From Streptomyces tubercidicus (GTDB lineage: Bacteria; Actinomycetota; Actinomycetes; Streptomycetales; Streptomycetaceae), in contig NZ_CP114205.1 in NCBI RefSeq assembly GCF_027497495.1, positions 2,728,001 through 2,792,000 of the forward strand: a DNA stretch of 64,000 nucleotides, in the 5' to 3' direction. Every line of letters starts with the position of its first letter. Position 1 is the stretch's first letter. Shown here in pieces: positions 1 to 9,535 of the stretch. The position numbers and the translations under genes were made by a program. The notes below the pieces were generated by a model. It searched no databases and was not told the DNA's origin. It saw nothing but the letters and a program-made list of their open reading frames with translations.

Positions 1-98
1 GTCGCGACGGGGTGCCCGCCGGCGGCGCGCGGGCCGCCACACGCCGGGCGGCGCATGGCCGTGTGGCTCCGGCGTATACCAATGGATACTGTTCGCAC

Positions 99-902
99 AT
101 GCCCGACTATCACGATGATCTTCGTCTCGGCCATGTGCTCGCGGACGCCGCGGACGCCGCCACCATGGAGCGCTTCAAGGCGCTCGACCTCAAGGTCGAG
201 ACCAAACCGGACATGACACCGGTGAGCGAGGCGGACAAGGCCGCCGAAGAGCTCATCCGCGGCCAGCTCCAGCGGGCCCGGCCACGGGACGCGGTGCTCG
301 GCGAGGAGTTCGGCAGCGAGGGCGCGGGGCCGCGCCGCTGGATCATCGACCCGATCGACGGCACCAAGAACTACGTCCGCGGGGTGCCGGTCTGGGCGAC
401 GCTGATCGCGCTGATGGAGCGCGGCGAGGGCGGTGACCGCCCGGTGGTCGGCATTGTCTCGGCTCCGGCGCTCAACCGCCGCTGGTGGGCCGCCGACGGT
501 CTGGGAGCCTTCACCGGCCGCAGCCTGACCTCCGCGACCCGGTTGCGGGTCTCCCAGGTCGGCCGCATCCAGGACGCCTCGTTCGCGTACTCCTCGCTGA
601 CCGGCTGGGAGGAGCGCGGCAAGCTGCCCAGCTTCCTGGACCTGAGCCGGGACTGCTGGCGCACCCGGGGCTATGGCGACTTCTGGCCGTACATGATGAT
701 CGCCGAGGGTTCGGTGGACATCTGCGCCGAGCCGGAGCTGTCGCTGTGGGACATGGCGGCCTGTGCGGTCGTGGTGAACGAGGCCGGCGGCCGGTTCACC
801 GGCCTGGACGGCAAGCCGGGCCCGCACAGCGGCAACGCGGCGGCCTCGAACGGTCTGCTGCACGAGGATCTGCTGGGTTATCTCGGCGATTCCCCGCACT
901 GA
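99..902 (+). CDS. hisN: Histidinol-phosphate phosphatase, inositol-monophosphatase family
   Basis: A 267-aa protein of the metal-dependent IMPase superfamily. The metal-binding signatures are visible: GEEFG near residue 65, DPIDGTKNY near residue 85 and WDMAA in the C-terminal third. Actinobacteria use this family, rather than a HisB-type enzyme, for histidinol phosphate to histidinol in histidine synthesis, so hisN is the best call. A general inositol monophosphatase cannot be excluded from sequence alone. The ATG at 99 is preferred because family similarity begins there (MPDYHDDLRL). The frame stays open upstream, but that stretch looks like out-of-frame GC-rich sequence. The ribosome site is weak. 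Confidence 0.9.
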   Translation: MPDYHDDLRLGHVLADAADAATMERFKALDLKVETKPDMTPVSEADKAAEELIRGQLQRARPRDAVLGEEFGSEGAGPRRWIIDPIDGTKNYVRGVPVWATLIALMERGEGGDRPVVGIVSAPALNRRWWAADGLGAFTGRSLTSATRLRVSQVGRIQDASFAYSSLTGWEERGKLPSFLDLSRDCWRTRGYGDFWPYMMIAEGSVDICAEPELSLWDMAACAVVVNEAGGRFTGLDGKPGPHSGNAAASNGLLHEDLLGYLGDSPH

Positions 903-998
903 CCTGCGGCGGAGCGCGCATTCGGACAGCCGTCCAACAGTTAGCCCTTGTTGCATCCGCGGAGGCATGTGAACATGAGAATCCCCCACTTTGTGAAC

Positions 999-1016
999 TT
1001 GTGAACCGCTTCGCAA
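999..1016. promoter_or_regulatory. Rex-operator-like inverted repeat upstream of the CBS gene
   Basis: The sequence TTGTGAACCGCTTCGCAA resembles the Streptomyces Rex operator (TTGTGAAC..GTTCACAA) with one mismatch in the right arm. A second TTGTGAAC half-site is directly repeated at 991-998. A perfect small palindrome, CATGTGAACATG, lies at 966-977. The position, 30-50 nt before the CBS gene, suits transcriptional control. Binding by Rex is an inference. Confidence 0.4.
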
Positions 1017-1046
1017 GCACATTCACCAAGGAGGTGGCTCCACTCC

Positions 1047-1454
1047 ATGCCCATGTACGTCAAAGACGCCATGAGCACGGTGGTCCTCACCATCGGGCCC
1101 GCTCACACCCTCCGCCAGGCGGCGCAGCTGATGGCGGCCCGCCGCATCGGCGCGGCTGTGGTCCTCGACAACGACACCAGCGGCATCGGCATCCTCACCG
1201 AGCGCGACATCCTCAACTCCCTCGGTGCGGGCGAGAACCCCGACCGGGAGACCGCCCAGACCCACACCACTCCGGACGTGGTCTTCGCCGCCCCGGACTG
1301 GACCCTGGTCGATGCCGCGGACGCCATGGTGCGCGGCGGCTTCCGCCATCTGATCGTGCTCAACGACCAGGAACCGGTCGGCGTGGTCTCCGTACGCGAC
1401 ATCATCCGCTGCTGGTCAACCGTCACAGAGCGGCCCCGCCCCATCCCCGCCTGA
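1047..1454 (+). CDS. Two-CBS-domain protein
   Basis: A 135-aa protein made of two CBS motifs and nothing else: roughly residues 5-60 (VKDAMS...GILTERDIL) and 75-130 (TPDVVF...GVVSVRDII). Such stand-alone pairs bind adenine nucleotides (AMP, ATP, NAD) and usually act as energy or redox sensors in the cytoplasm; the partner is not evident here. The ATG is supported by a strong AAGGAGGTG ribosome site. A Rex-like repeat lies just upstream, which would fit redox-responsive expression. Free-standing CBS pairs are common in Streptomyces. Confidence 0.88.
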   Translation: MPMYVKDAMSTVVLTIGPAHTLRQAAQLMAARRIGAAVVLDNDTSGIGILTERDILNSLGAGENPDRETAQTHTTPDVVFAAPDWTLVDAADAMVRGGFRHLIVLNDQEPVGVVSVRDIIRCWSTVTERPRPIPA

Positions 1455-1593
1455 ACCGCGCACAGGCTCCGGGCGCGACACCCCGGAGCCGCCCGCACGA
1501 AGAGGCCGGAGCCCCATGGCATCCGGCCTCTCCGCTCAATACGGCAGCGACAGTTGCGCAACCCCCACGGAGCTCAACCACCTCCGCGAGAGC

Positions 1594-1628
1594 GGCTGGG
1601 GGCACCTCCCAGCGGTAGCTGGGGGAGG
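1594..1628. repeat. Dispersed hairpin repeat, copy 1
   Basis: The core is CTCCCAGC-GGTA-GCTGGGGGAG, preceded by GCTGGGGGCA. It lies in the gap between the CBS gene and the 3' end of the catalase gene. Related sequences occur near 18011, 33845, 42671 and 51187. Here it could also act as a terminator for the converging genes. Confidence 0.6.
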
Positions 1629-1652
1629 CTCAGCCGCAAAGGGGCCGCGCGC

Positions 1653-3116
1653 TCAGCCGCGCAGGGCCTGGACCGCAGCTTCCAGTCGCTTGCCGTAGTC
1701 CGCGTCCGCCTTGCGGAAGTTCTCGATCGCCCGCTGGGCGATGTCATCGCGGGAGACCTGGGAGATGAAGCCCGCCAGGTTGTTGATCAGGCGCTCCTTC
1801 TCGTCCTCCGCCATCAGCCGGTAGAGGTTGCCGGCCTGGACGAAGTCGTCGTCCTCCGCGTGCGAGGGCGCGACATGCTCGCCGGTGGGGCCGGTGACGG
1901 TAGCCGGCTGCCACAGCGGACGGCCGGTCTCGACCGGGCCGCCGAAGCTGTTGGGCTCGTAGTTCTTCTGGCCCGCGTGCCGCCCGTCGTACATCACACC
2001 GTCGCGGCCGTGGCTGCGCGCCTCGGTGGCGTGCGGGCGGTTCACCGGCAGGTGGTCGGCGTTGATGCCGACACGGTAGCGGTGCGCGTCGCCGTAGGCG
2101 AAGAGACGGCCCTGGAGCATCTTGTCGGGGGACGGGCCGATGCCCGGCACGAAGTGGTGCGGGGAGAAGATCGACTGCTCGACCTCGGCGAAGATGTTCT
2201 GCGGGTTGCGGTTGAGTTCCAGCTTGCCGATCTCGATCGGCGGGTAGTCCTCGTGCGGCCAGACCTTGGTCAGGTCGAACGGGTTGAAGCGGTAGCCGGC
2301 CGCATCCGCCGCGGGCATGATCTGCACCTGGACGGTCCAGGTCGGGAAGTCACCGCGCTCGATGGACTCGCGCAGATCGCGCTGGTGACTGTCCGGGTCC
2401 TCACCGGCGAGCTTGTTGGCCTCGTCCTGGGTGAGGTTCTTGATGCCCTGGTCGGTCTTGAAGTGGTACTTGACCCAGAAGACCTCACCGGCCTCGTTGT
2501 TCCACTGGAAGGTGTGCGAGCCGTAGCCGTTCATGTGGCGCAGCGTCGCGGGGATGCCGCGGTCGCCGAACAGCCAGGTGACCTGGTGGGTGGACTCGGG
2601 CGACAGACCCCAGAAGTCCCAGACGTTGTCCGCCTCCTGCGAGCCGGTGTACGGGTCGCGCTTCTGGGTGTGGATGAAGTCGGGGAACTTGAGGGCGTCC
2701 TTGATGAAGAACACCGGGGTGTTGTTGCCGACGAGGTCGTAATTGCCCTCTTCGGTGTAGAACTTCAGCGCGAAGCCGCGGGGGTCCCGCACCGCGTCGG
2801 CCGAGCCGAGGCTGCCCGCGACGGTGGAGAAGCGCAGGAACGTCTCGGTCTGCTTGCCGATCTCCGAAAGGAAGTGTGCGCGGGTGTACTTGGTCACATC
2901 CGCGGTCACCGTGAAGGTGCCGTACGCACCGGCGCCACGGGCGTGCACGATGCGCTCCGGGATGCGCTCACGGTTGAAGTGCGCGAGCTTCTCGATCAGG
3001 AGCTGGTCCTGAATCAGACCGGGTCCGCCGATGCCGGCCGTCTCGCTGTTCTGGTTGTCCCCGACCGGAGCCCCGGACTCCGTGGTCAGCGGTCCAGTGA
3101 TGCTCTCTACCGACAC
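1653..3116 (-). CDS. katA: Monofunctional haem catalase (small-subunit type)
   Basis: A 487-aa catalase that converts hydrogen peroxide to water and oxygen. The active-site signature [18 protein letters not shown] is near residue 50, with the catalytic histidine in VHARG. The haem-ligand signature [12 protein letters not shown] is near residue 340. The length fits small-subunit (about 55 kDa) catalases. It is divergent from a Fur/PerR-type regulator, the classic Streptomyces catR-catalase arrangement, and its promoter overlaps a palindrome likely to be the CatR site. It should be peroxide-inducible. The gene symbol is by family; catA is also used for Streptomyces catalases. Confidence 0.95.
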   Translation of the reverse strand: MSVESITGPLTTESGAPVGDNQNSETAGIGGPGLIQDQLLIEKLAHFNRERIPERIVHARGAGAYGTFTVTADVTKYTRAHFLSEIGKQTETFLRFSTVAGSLGSADAVRDPRGFALKFYTEEGNYDLVGNNTPVFFIKDALKFPDFIHTQKRDPYTGSQEADNVWDFWGLSPESTHQVTWLFGDRGIPATLRHMNGYGSHTFQWNNEAGEVFWVKYHFKTDQGIKNLTQDEANKLAGEDPDSHQRDLRESIERGDFPTWTVQVQIMPAADAAGYRFNPFDLTKVWPHEDYPPIEIGKLELNRNPQNIFAEVEQSIFSPHHFVPGIGPSPDKMLQGRLFAYGDAHRYRVGINADHLPVNRPHATEARSHGRDGVMYDGRHAGQKNYEPNSFGGPVETGRPLWQPATVTGPTGEHVAPSHAEDDDFVQAGNLYRLMAEDEKERLINNLAGFISQVSRDDIAQRAIENFRKADADYGKRLEAAVQALRG

Positions 3117-3167
3117 GTGCGCCTCCTGAAAGTCTTCTACGCCTGCCCTTGGCTTGCGCCGATCACG

Positions 3168-3195
3168 ATCCTACATTGGACAATGTCTAAGTCAA
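3168..3195 (-). promoter_or_regulatory. Catalase promoter overlapping a Fur/PerR-type operator
   Basis: Read on the minus strand there is TTGACT (-35, 3195-3190), a 16-nt spacer and TAGGAT (-10, 3173-3168). The spacer contains the perfect palindrome ACATTG-GA-CAATGT (3173-3186), which resembles PerR/Fur-family boxes. A repressor bound there would block RNA polymerase. CatR, encoded divergently, is the obvious candidate. Confidence 0.72.
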
Positions 3196-3252
3196 GAAGG
3201 ATATGAAACTCGTACACGATCCGGTGATGGATCCACCACTGCTACCCTGGGT

Positions 3253-3267
3253 CTATCTGACTGATAG
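3253..3267. promoter_or_regulatory. Inverted repeat at the catR start, possible autoregulatory site
   Basis: CTATCTGACTGATAG is a 15-bp imperfect palindrome (6 of 7 arm positions match). It sits directly before the possible GTG start and 10 nt before the ATG. A TACCCT sequence at 3243-3248 could be the catR -10. It differs in sequence from the catalase operator, so the regulator is uncertain. Confidence 0.35.
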
Positions 3268-3276
3268 GTGAATGGC

Positions 3277-3696
3277 ATGAGTGACCTGCTTGAACGGCTC
3301 CGGGGACGCGGCTGGCGGCTGACCGCGCAGCGACGCGTCGTCGCCGAGGTCCTCGACGGGGACCACGTCCACTACACCGCCGACGAAGTGCATGCGCTGG
3401 CATCCGCCCGACTCCCCGAGATCTCCCGCGCGACGGTCTACAACACCCTGGGCGAGCTGGTGTCCCTCGGCGAGGTGCTCGAAGTGAGCACCGACGGCCG
3501 GGCCAAGCGCTACGACCCCAACGCCCACCACGACCACCAGCACCTCGTCTGCTCGCAGTGCGGCACGATCCGCGATGTCCACCTCCAGGGCGACCCGCTG
3601 TCCGCCCTGCCCGAGCCGGAGCGCTACGGCTTCCAGGTCTCCGAGGTCACGGTGACCTACCGGGGCATCTGCCCCCACTGCAGCACCGCGTCCTGA
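3277..3696 (+). CDS. catR: Fur/PerR-family peroxide-sensing repressor CatR
   Basis: A 139-aa Fur-family regulator. An N-terminal winged helix (residues 1-80, with RATVYNTLGEL) is followed by a metal-binding dimerisation domain. PerR-type iron ligands can be matched: the aspartate in RYD, the histidines of HHDHQH and the aspartate of TIRDV. Two CxxC pairs (CSQC and CPHC) would hold the structural zinc. The aspartate fits peroxide sensing by iron-catalysed histidine oxidation. It lies divergent from the catalase gene and is its likely repressor. The ATG at 3277 has an AGGTGA ribosome site; an in-frame GTG at 3268 is possible. Confidence 0.9.
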   Translation: MSDLLERLRGRGWRLTAQRRVVAEVLDGDHVHYTADEVHALASARLPEISRATVYNTLGELVSLGEVLEVSTDGRAKRYDPNAHHDHQHLVCSQCGTIRDVHLQGDPLSALPEPERYGFQVSEVTVTYRGICPHCSTAS

Positions 3697-4047
3697 CGCC
3701 AGGGGGAGCCGGCCCCCGTCCGGGCCGCTTCCGCACCGGATGTCGCCGTACGCCCCACCGAGCCCGCGCCCACCCGGCCGCGGGCTCCTTCGCATGCCGG
3801 GCCCGCCCGCCACGCGCGCCATCGCCGCACCGCGCCGGTGCACACCACACCCGTCCACGCCCCACCCCTTCACACCGCACAACGATGCCCGCACAACCCC
3901 TGCCCGAACATGACGGCCCGTCACATCGTCGGCGGGCGGCGCTTTCCGGCCACCGGTCCGCACCGGCGGGGCGGCGGCCGGGCGGTGTGCGGGGCGGCTC
4001 TCCCGCTGGGCGACTGCGGAGATGAACACGGCGGGAGATGAACACGA
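3697..4047. other. Intergenic region with no recognised feature
   Basis: About 350 bases between catR and the first tRNA terminator. Open frames here show no ribosome site and no recognisable protein. I see no clear terminator for catR beyond scattered GC-rich stems. Confidence 0.5.
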
Positions 4048-4082
4048 CGAAGGCCCGGATTCTCAAGGAATCCGGGCCTTCG
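4048..4082 (-). terminator. Terminator of the first tRNA-fMet gene
   Basis: A perfect 15-bp stem (CGAAGGCCCGGATTC with its complement) around a 5-nt loop starts 8 nt beyond the tRNA 3' end on the minus strand. The T-tract is weak (TCGTGTT). It is nearly identical to the hairpin at 6297-6330. Confidence 0.85.
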
Positions 4083-4090
4083 TCTTTCAG

Positions 4091-4164
4091 TAGCGGGGAC
4101 AGGATTTGAACCTGCGACCTCTGGGTTATGAGCCCAGCGAGCTACCGAGCTGCTCCACCCCGCG
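4091..4164 (-). tRNA. Initiator tRNA-fMet (CAT), copy 1
   Basis: 74 nt with a complete cloverleaf and CAT anticodon. It shows the initiator hallmarks: an unpaired first acceptor position (C1 opposite U72) and three consecutive G-C pairs in the anticodon stem (GGG-CTCATAA-CCC). The 3' CCA is not encoded. It is identical to the copy at 6339-6412. Confidence 0.95.
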
Positions 4165-4280
4165 TCGTTGTGTCCATACTTTAACCCTGGCCCGACGACC
4201 AGCGCAAATCCCTTCCGCGAGGCCCGGGACCCGGCCCTGTGGGCCCGGCCCCGGGCGTCCGGACGGCCTGCTACCGCCCG

Positions 4281-6131
4281 CTACGCGCTGAGCTCCTCCT
4301 GGAGCGCCGTACGCAGCCGGGCCGCACGCTCCGCCACCTCCGGCGGCCCCATGTCCACGGCGTGCGCACACCAGATCTGCGCCTCCGTGAGCGCACCGCG
4401 CCGGGCGGCGAGCAGCGCCAGCCGGAGGGCCGCCCGGCCGTGCCCGGCCTCGGCGGCGCGCTGCCACCACAGGGTGGCCTCCGGGAGGCTGCCCTCACGG
4501 GCCAGCAGCAGCCCGAGGTTGAAGGCGCCGTTACGGCTGCCCGCCTCGGCCGCCGCGCGGTACCACTCGGCGGCCTCGACGGTCTCCCCGCGGGCCGCCG
4601 CGAACATGCCAACCCGGACCTGGGCGCGGCGATGACCCTGGCGCGCGGCTCGCTCGTACCACTGCACGCTCTCGTCGTCCGCCGTGCGCTCACCGTCCGC
4701 CAGCCCCTCCCCTGCCGCCGAGGCCTGGCGGTCAAGGAGGTCGGCGAGCCGGAAGGCCGCCTCGGCGCTGCCGCCACCGGCCGCACAGCGCAGATTCCGC
4801 TCCGCGTCCCGCAGCTCACCGTCCCGCAGCTGCACGATGGCGACCTGCAGCGCCGCCTCGGTGTGCCCGGCCGCGGCCGCCCGCTCGTACCAGGTGCGCG
4901 CCATCCGCTCCGCGCCCCTCCCGGCGAAGAGAATGCCGAGGTTGAACGCGGCGTCCACACTGCCCGCCTCGGCCGCCTTGGAGAACCACGGCTCGGCCCC
5001 CGAGGCGTCGCCGCGCTGCAGCAGCAGGATGGCCAGCGCGTTGGCGGCCTCCCGGTGCCCGGCGTAGGCGGCCCGGCGGTACCACTGCTCGCCGCGCCCC
5101 TCCCGGCCCTGCGCGGCGCACAGCAGCCCGATGTTGTAGGCGCCGTTGACATCCCCGGCGTCCAGTGCGGCGCGGTACCAGCGCTCGGCGGTCTGCAGCT
5201 CACCGCGGTCGGCGTGCAGCGCACCGAGCGCATTGGCAGCGTTGCCATCGCCGTCCTGGGCGGCGCGCCGCCACCATTCCGCCGCGCTCTCCTCGTCCCC
5301 CGCGTCACGCAGCAGGAAGCCCAGCGCACAGGCGGCGCGCGGCTCCCCGTCCTTGGCGGCGGAGAGGTACCAGCGGCCCGCCTCCTGGACGTCACCGCGC
5401 TCCTCCAGCAGCGCGCCCAGCTGCAGCGCGGCCCGGCGGTGGCCCCGCGCGGCGGCCTGCCGGTACCACTGCTCGGCCTCCTCCTGCTGGTTCAGCTCCC
5501 CGTAGGCCGGGACCGCGCGGTGGTCCGCGTCGCGCCCGTCCTCGATGAGCCGGGCCAGGCGGTACGCGGCCTCGCGGTGGCCCCGCTCGGCGGCCGTACG
5601 GAACCAGCGCTCGGCGCCGATGTCCCCGCGGTGCTCCAGGAGGTCGGCGAGGGCGTAGGCGCCCAGGCAGTGGCCGGACTCGGCGGACTGGCGCAGCCAG
5701 TACTCGGCGGCCGGCTCGTCGCCGCGCTCGCGGTAGTGGCGCCCGAGGGCGTGCGCGGCGGCGGCGGAACCGGCCACGGCGGCGATCCGCCACCAGCCGG
5801 CCGCCTCGTCCCCGTAGCCCCGCTGGTGCAGCAGAACGCCCAGGTTGTTGGCCGCGGCGCGGTCACCGGCGGCGGCCGCGGACCGCAGATACGCCTCGGC
5901 GCCGTCGAGGTCGCCGCGGCGCAGCAGCATGGCGCCGAGCGCGCTCATCGCGGCGGTGTCGCCCGCCTCGGCGGCCCGGCGGTGGCCGGACTCGGTCACG
6001 GCGTCGGACGCCTCGGCGGCCTCGGCCGCCTCCATCGCGTCCATCTGCAGCTCGGATTCGCGCCCGTCGTCGGGCGCATGCACAAACCGGTCCGTCTCCA
6101 ACAACCTTGCCTTGTCCCCCATAAGACCCAT
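4281..6131 (-). CDS. Sel1/TPR-repeat protein
   Basis: A 616-aa protein made almost entirely of about fifteen Sel1-like helical repeats of roughly 36 aa, each with the pattern A..LG.LL..RGD...A..W...AA..G. The N-terminal 40 residues are acidic and alanine-rich. There is no signal peptide or membrane segment, so it is probably a cytoplasmic protein-interaction scaffold; its partner is unknown. The start at 6131 has AGGTG 8 nt upstream; a second in-frame ATG is three codons in. It is bracketed by two identical tRNA-fMet genes on the same strand, an arrangement I recall in other streptomycetes. No enzymatic domain is visible. Confidence 0.85.
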   Translation of the reverse strand: MGLMGDKARLLETDRFVHAPDDGRESELQMDAMEAAEAAEASDAVTESGHRRAAEAGDTAAMSALGAMLLRRGDLDGAEAYLRSAAAAGDRAAANNLGVLLHQRGYGDEAAGWWRIAAVAGSAAAAHALGRHYRERGDEPAAEYWLRQSAESGHCLGAYALADLLEHRGDIGAERWFRTAAERGHREAAYRLARLIEDGRDADHRAVPAYGELNQQEEAEQWYRQAAARGHRRAALQLGALLEERGDVQEAGRWYLSAAKDGEPRAACALGFLLRDAGDEESAAEWWRRAAQDGDGNAANALGALHADRGELQTAERWYRAALDAGDVNGAYNIGLLCAAQGREGRGEQWYRRAAYAGHREAANALAILLLQRGDASGAEPWFSKAAEAGSVDAAFNLGILFAGRGAERMARTWYERAAAAGHTEAALQVAIVQLRDGELRDAERNLRCAAGGGSAEAAFRLADLLDRQASAAGEGLADGERTADDESVQWYERAARQGHRRAQVRVGMFAAARGETVEAAEWYRAAAEAGSRNGAFNLGLLLAREGSLPEATLWWQRAAEAGHGRAALRLALLAARRGALTEAQIWCAHAVDMGPPEVAERAARLRTALQEELSA

Positions 6132-6296
6132 CGTCGCATCACCTGTAACCCGCGTACACCTGGTATACCGCAGCCAGTGAGGTCACTTCAGCGGTTTGTC
6201 GACTTCCCGACACGACGACTTGCCAAACTCAAGCACACACCTTCCCCACATGGGCCGTACGACCCGGCCTTTGCCGGAATCGACCTGAACACACGA

Positions 6297-6330
6297 CGAA
6301 GGCCCGGATCCTTGAGGATCCGGGCCTTCG
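6297..6330 (-). terminator. Terminator of the second tRNA-fMet gene
   Basis: A perfect 15-bp stem (CGAAGGCCCGGATCC with its complement) around a TTGA loop, just beyond the tRNA. Compared with the hairpin at 4048-4082 it differs by a compensated T-A to C-G change near the loop, so the structure is conserved while the sequence drifts. Confidence 0.85.
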
Positions 6331-6338
6331 TCTTTCAG

Positions 6339-6412
6339 TAGCGGGGACAGGATTTGAACCTGCGACCTCTGGGTTATGAGCCCAGCGAGCTACCGAGCTG
6401 CTCCACCCCGCG
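6339..6412 (-). tRNA. Initiator tRNA-fMet (CAT), copy 2
   Basis: 74 nt, identical base for base to the copy at 4091-4164, including the C1-U72 mismatch and the GGG/CCC anticodon stem. It is followed by its own hairpin terminator. Confidence 0.95.
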
Positions 6413-6522
6413 CCGTTGTGTCCACAAGGTATCACGGCGGCGAACGGCCCCCGCACCGACGCGGCCCTGTGGCCACCGGTTCGCACCGGCGGCCACAGGG
6501 CCAGGAAATACGGCCGGCCGGC

Positions 6523-9408
6523 TCAGCTGCCCGGCTTGCCGCCCTTCTCGGACGACTTCGCCGCCCGGTCCAGCGCCGCCTTCAGCTTCTTCTGGGCCTC
6601 GCCGTAACCGGCCCAGTCGCCCCCGGCGCGCGCCTTCTCGCCCTCCTCATAGGCCTTCTGCGCGTCGGCAAGGGCCTCCTGCACCGTCTGGTCGGACGGC
6701 GGCTCGGCGGTGTCGCCGCCGCCCGGCGGCTGCTCCGTGCCCGTACTGGGCGCCTTCTTGCCGAAGACCACATCCAGCGCGTCCTTGAGGGAGTCCTCCA
6801 GCACGGGCTTGTTGTCGCCGTAGCTGACCAACACCTTCTTCAGAAGCGGGTAGTTCGTGTTGGCGCCGCGCAGATACACCGGTTCGACATAGAGCAGTCC
6901 GCCGTCCAGTGGCACGGTCAGCAGATTGCCGTACTCGATCTCCGAGTCGCCGAACTTCTTGAGGATGTTGAGCTCATTGGCGATCACCGGATCGGAGTTG
7001 AACTTCGACTGCACCAGCTGCGGGCCGGGCACCGGTGTCTCCGACGGCAGCTTCAGCAGTCTGATCCTGCCGTAGTCGCCGCTGGTCGCGTTGGCGTCGA
7101 CGGCCATGAACGCACCGAGGTTGTCGCGCTTGTTGGGCGTGAAGGTCGTCGTCAGCGAGAACGCGCGGTTCTTCTGGTCCGGCATCTTCATGCTCAGGTA
7201 GTACGGCGGAACCGCGTTGCCCGACTTGGTCGTCGGGTCGTTCGGGATCTGCCAGCGCTCGGAGCCGGTGTAGAAGGTGCCGGGGTCCGTGACGTGGTAC
7301 GTGGTCAGCAGCTGGCGCTGCACCTTGAAGAGGTCCTGCGGGTAGCGCAGATGCTCCTTGAGCGCCGGGCTTATCGCGCTCTTCTTCTCGACCGTGTCGG
7401 GGAACGCCTTCATCCAGGTCTTGAGGACCGGGTCCTTCTCGTCCCACTGGTAGAGCTTGACCGAACCGTCGTAGGCGTCCACGGTCGCCTTGACGGAGTT
7501 ACGGATGTAGTTGACCTGGTTCTGCTGGGCCACCACCGCCCGCTGGCCGTCCGTGAGCGAATCGGCCGTGCTGTCCCCCAGCGTGGTGCGCGAGGCGTAG
7601 GGGTAGCCGTTGCTGGTGGTGTAGGCGTCCACGATCCACTTGATCCGGCCGTCGATGACCGCCGGGTAGGCGTCGCCGTCGATGGTCAGCCAAGGGGCGA
7701 CGGATTCGACGCGCTCCTTGGGCGTGCGGTTGTACAGGATCCTCGAACCGTCGCCGATCGCGCCGGAGTAGAGGATCTGCGGCTCCCCGAACGCCACCGC
7801 GTACGCGGCGCGGTTGACCGGGTTCGCCAGGTTGACGCCGCTCTTGCCCTGGTAGCTGTAGCTCTTCTCGCCGCTGTCGTCGGAGTAGTCCAGCTCCTTC
7901 TGCGGACCGCCGACGATCGAGTACTGCGAGGTCTTCTCGCCGTAGTAGACGCGCTGCTGGTACGTGCCCAGCTGCCCCTTGGCCGGCAGATCCGACTCCG
8001 TGTACTTCGGACCGCCGCCGTCGGTGGCCTCCGTCCCCTTGGCTGCGACCGCACCGTAGCCGTGGGTGTACTTGAAGTGGTCGTTGATCCAGTTCCGCTC
8101 CGGGATACCGGCGATGTTCAGCTCACGCAGACCGATGACGGTGTCCTGCTCGGCACCGTCCTTGTCCTTGTAGCGGTCGACGTCCAGGGTGGAGGGGAAC
8201 TGGTAGTAGCCCCTCACCTGCTGCTGTTGCTGGAAGGCCGGGGAGACCACGTTCGGGTCGAGCAGCCGCATGCTGGCCGTGCTGTCGGCGTTGTCGCGCA
8301 GCCGCTGGCTGTCCGCCTTGCCGGTGGGCTGGTAGTCGCCCTTGTACGGCGTGACCTCGGAGTCCTGGATGTCGTACGCGTCCCGGGTCGCCTTGATGTT
8401 CTGCTTGATGTACGGCGCTTCCTTGGCCTGCTCGTTCGGCTGGACCTGGAACTTCTGCACGATCGCCGGATAGAGCCCGCCGATCAGCAGCGCCGAGAGC
8501 ACCATCAGGCCGAAGCCGATCACCGGCAGCTGCCAGGTCCGCCGCCAGAGGGTGGCGAAGAACAGCACCGCGCAGATCGCCGCGATGAAGAACAGGATGG
8601 TCTTCGCCGGGAGGTAGGCGTTGGCGTCGACATACCGCAGGCCGGTCCAGTTGTCGGCCGACTTCAGGCCGCTGGACTTGACCGCGAGGCCGTACCGGTC
8701 GAGCCAGTACGCGATCGCCTTGAGCGAGACGAAGATGCCCAGCAGCACCGACAGATGGCCGGTCGCCGCCGCCGTCGCCCGCGAGCCGGGGCTGGTCAGC
8801 CGCAGCCCGCCGTACAGGTAGTGCGTCAGCGCCGCGGCGACCAGACACAGCACCGCGCAGGCGAAGCCGAAGCTCAACAGGAAGCGGTACCAGGGCAGAT
8901 CGAAGGCGTAGAACGCCACGTCCATCCCGAACTGCGGGTCCTTCGTGCCGAACGGGACGCCGTTGACCCACTGCAGCCAGGTGCGCCACTCGCCGGAGGC
9001 GGAGGCACCGGCGATCAGCCCGATCACCGCGGTGATCGCGATCAGCGCCCACCTCTTGAACGGCGCGATGCTCATCCGGTAGCGGTCCAGGCTCTGCTGC
9101 TCCATGGACATCGCGCTCAGCGGCGGCCGCAGCCGGTGCGCCAGCCAGATGTTGACGCCGACGGCCACGGCCATCACCACGCCGAAGGAGAGGAACAGAC
9201 CGATCTTGGTCCACAGGGTGGTCGTGAAGACCGAGGAGTACTTGACCGATCGATACCAGAGCCAATCCGTCCAAAACCCTGCAAACATCACGAAGAGCAT
9301 GGCCAGGACGGCCAGCACACCCAATGTCATGAGCAGGGTCCGGATCCGCCGCGATGGTCGGCCGACTCTGATCCGTGGCCCTGTCGGGCCTCCGCCGCGG
9401 TCCGGCAT
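6523..9408 (-). CDS. UPF0182 family integral membrane protein
   Basis: A 961-aa protein of the UPF0182/DUF (COG1615) family, whose function is unknown. The N-terminal third holds about seven hydrophobic segments, the first near residue 25 ([18 protein letters not shown]). A large, probably extracytoplasmic domain follows. The C-terminus ends in a charged, lysine/alanine-rich helix. The ATG at 9408 gives the usual family N-terminus ([12 protein letters not shown]); upstream in-frame starts would add an atypical extension. It corresponds in position to Rv3193c of M. tuberculosis, next to the same YlbL-type protease. Confidence 0.9.
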   Translation of the reverse strand: MPDRGGGPTGPRIRVGRPSRRIRTLLMTLGVLAVLAMLFVMFAGFWTDWLWYRSVKYSSVFTTTLWTKIGLFLSFGVVMAVAVGVNIWLAHRLRPPLSAMSMEQQSLDRYRMSIAPFKRWALIAITAVIGLIAGASASGEWRTWLQWVNGVPFGTKDPQFGMDVAFYAFDLPWYRFLLSFGFACAVLCLVAAALTHYLYGGLRLTSPGSRATAAATGHLSVLLGIFVSLKAIAYWLDRYGLAVKSSGLKSADNWTGLRYVDANAYLPAKTILFFIAAICAVLFFATLWRRTWQLPVIGFGLMVLSALLIGGLYPAIVQKFQVQPNEQAKEAPYIKQNIKATRDAYDIQDSEVTPYKGDYQPTGKADSQRLRDNADSTASMRLLDPNVVSPAFQQQQQVRGYYQFPSTLDVDRYKDKDGAEQDTVIGLRELNIAGIPERNWINDHFKYTHGYGAVAAKGTEATDGGGPKYTESDLPAKGQLGTYQQRVYYGEKTSQYSIVGGPQKELDYSDDSGEKSYSYQGKSGVNLANPVNRAAYAVAFGEPQILYSGAIGDGSRILYNRTPKERVESVAPWLTIDGDAYPAVIDGRIKWIVDAYTTSNGYPYASRTTLGDSTADSLTDGQRAVVAQQNQVNYIRNSVKATVDAYDGSVKLYQWDEKDPVLKTWMKAFPDTVEKKSAISPALKEHLRYPQDLFKVQRQLLTTYHVTDPGTFYTGSERWQIPNDPTTKSGNAVPPYYLSMKMPDQKNRAFSLTTTFTPNKRDNLGAFMAVDANATSGDYGRIRLLKLPSETPVPGPQLVQSKFNSDPVIANELNILKKFGDSEIEYGNLLTVPLDGGLLYVEPVYLRGANTNYPLLKKVLVSYGDNKPVLEDSLKDALDVVFGKKAPSTGTEQPPGGGDTAEPPSDQTVQEALADAQKAYEEGEKARAGGDWAGYGEAQKKLKAALDRAAKSSEKGGKPGS

Positions 9409-9535
9409 CTGGAAAGCCAAGGTGCGCACCTCGAAGTTCGCTGTCGTGTGGAGCAGGCCCGGCGATAGTAGGACCCACCGATGCAACTTACGAAGGCTTT
9501 ACTCAGTTCCCGCTTTCCGGGGTACACAAGGCACG

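Noticed and set aside
1554..3206. Long open frame opposite the catalase gene
   Set aside because: It is a GC-driven antisense frame; the minus strand encodes a clear catalase and this frame has no recognisable domain.
4091..6412. tRNA attachment sites flanking an integrated island
   Set aside because: The DNA between the tRNAs holds only a Sel1-repeat gene of ordinary composition and no integrase; the repeats are complete tRNA genes with their own terminators.
6376..9468. 1030-codon frame on the plus strand opposite the UPF0182 gene
   Set aside because: A shadow of the high-GC minus-strand gene; the composition is Arg/Gly/Val-rich with no domain, and it runs through a tRNA.
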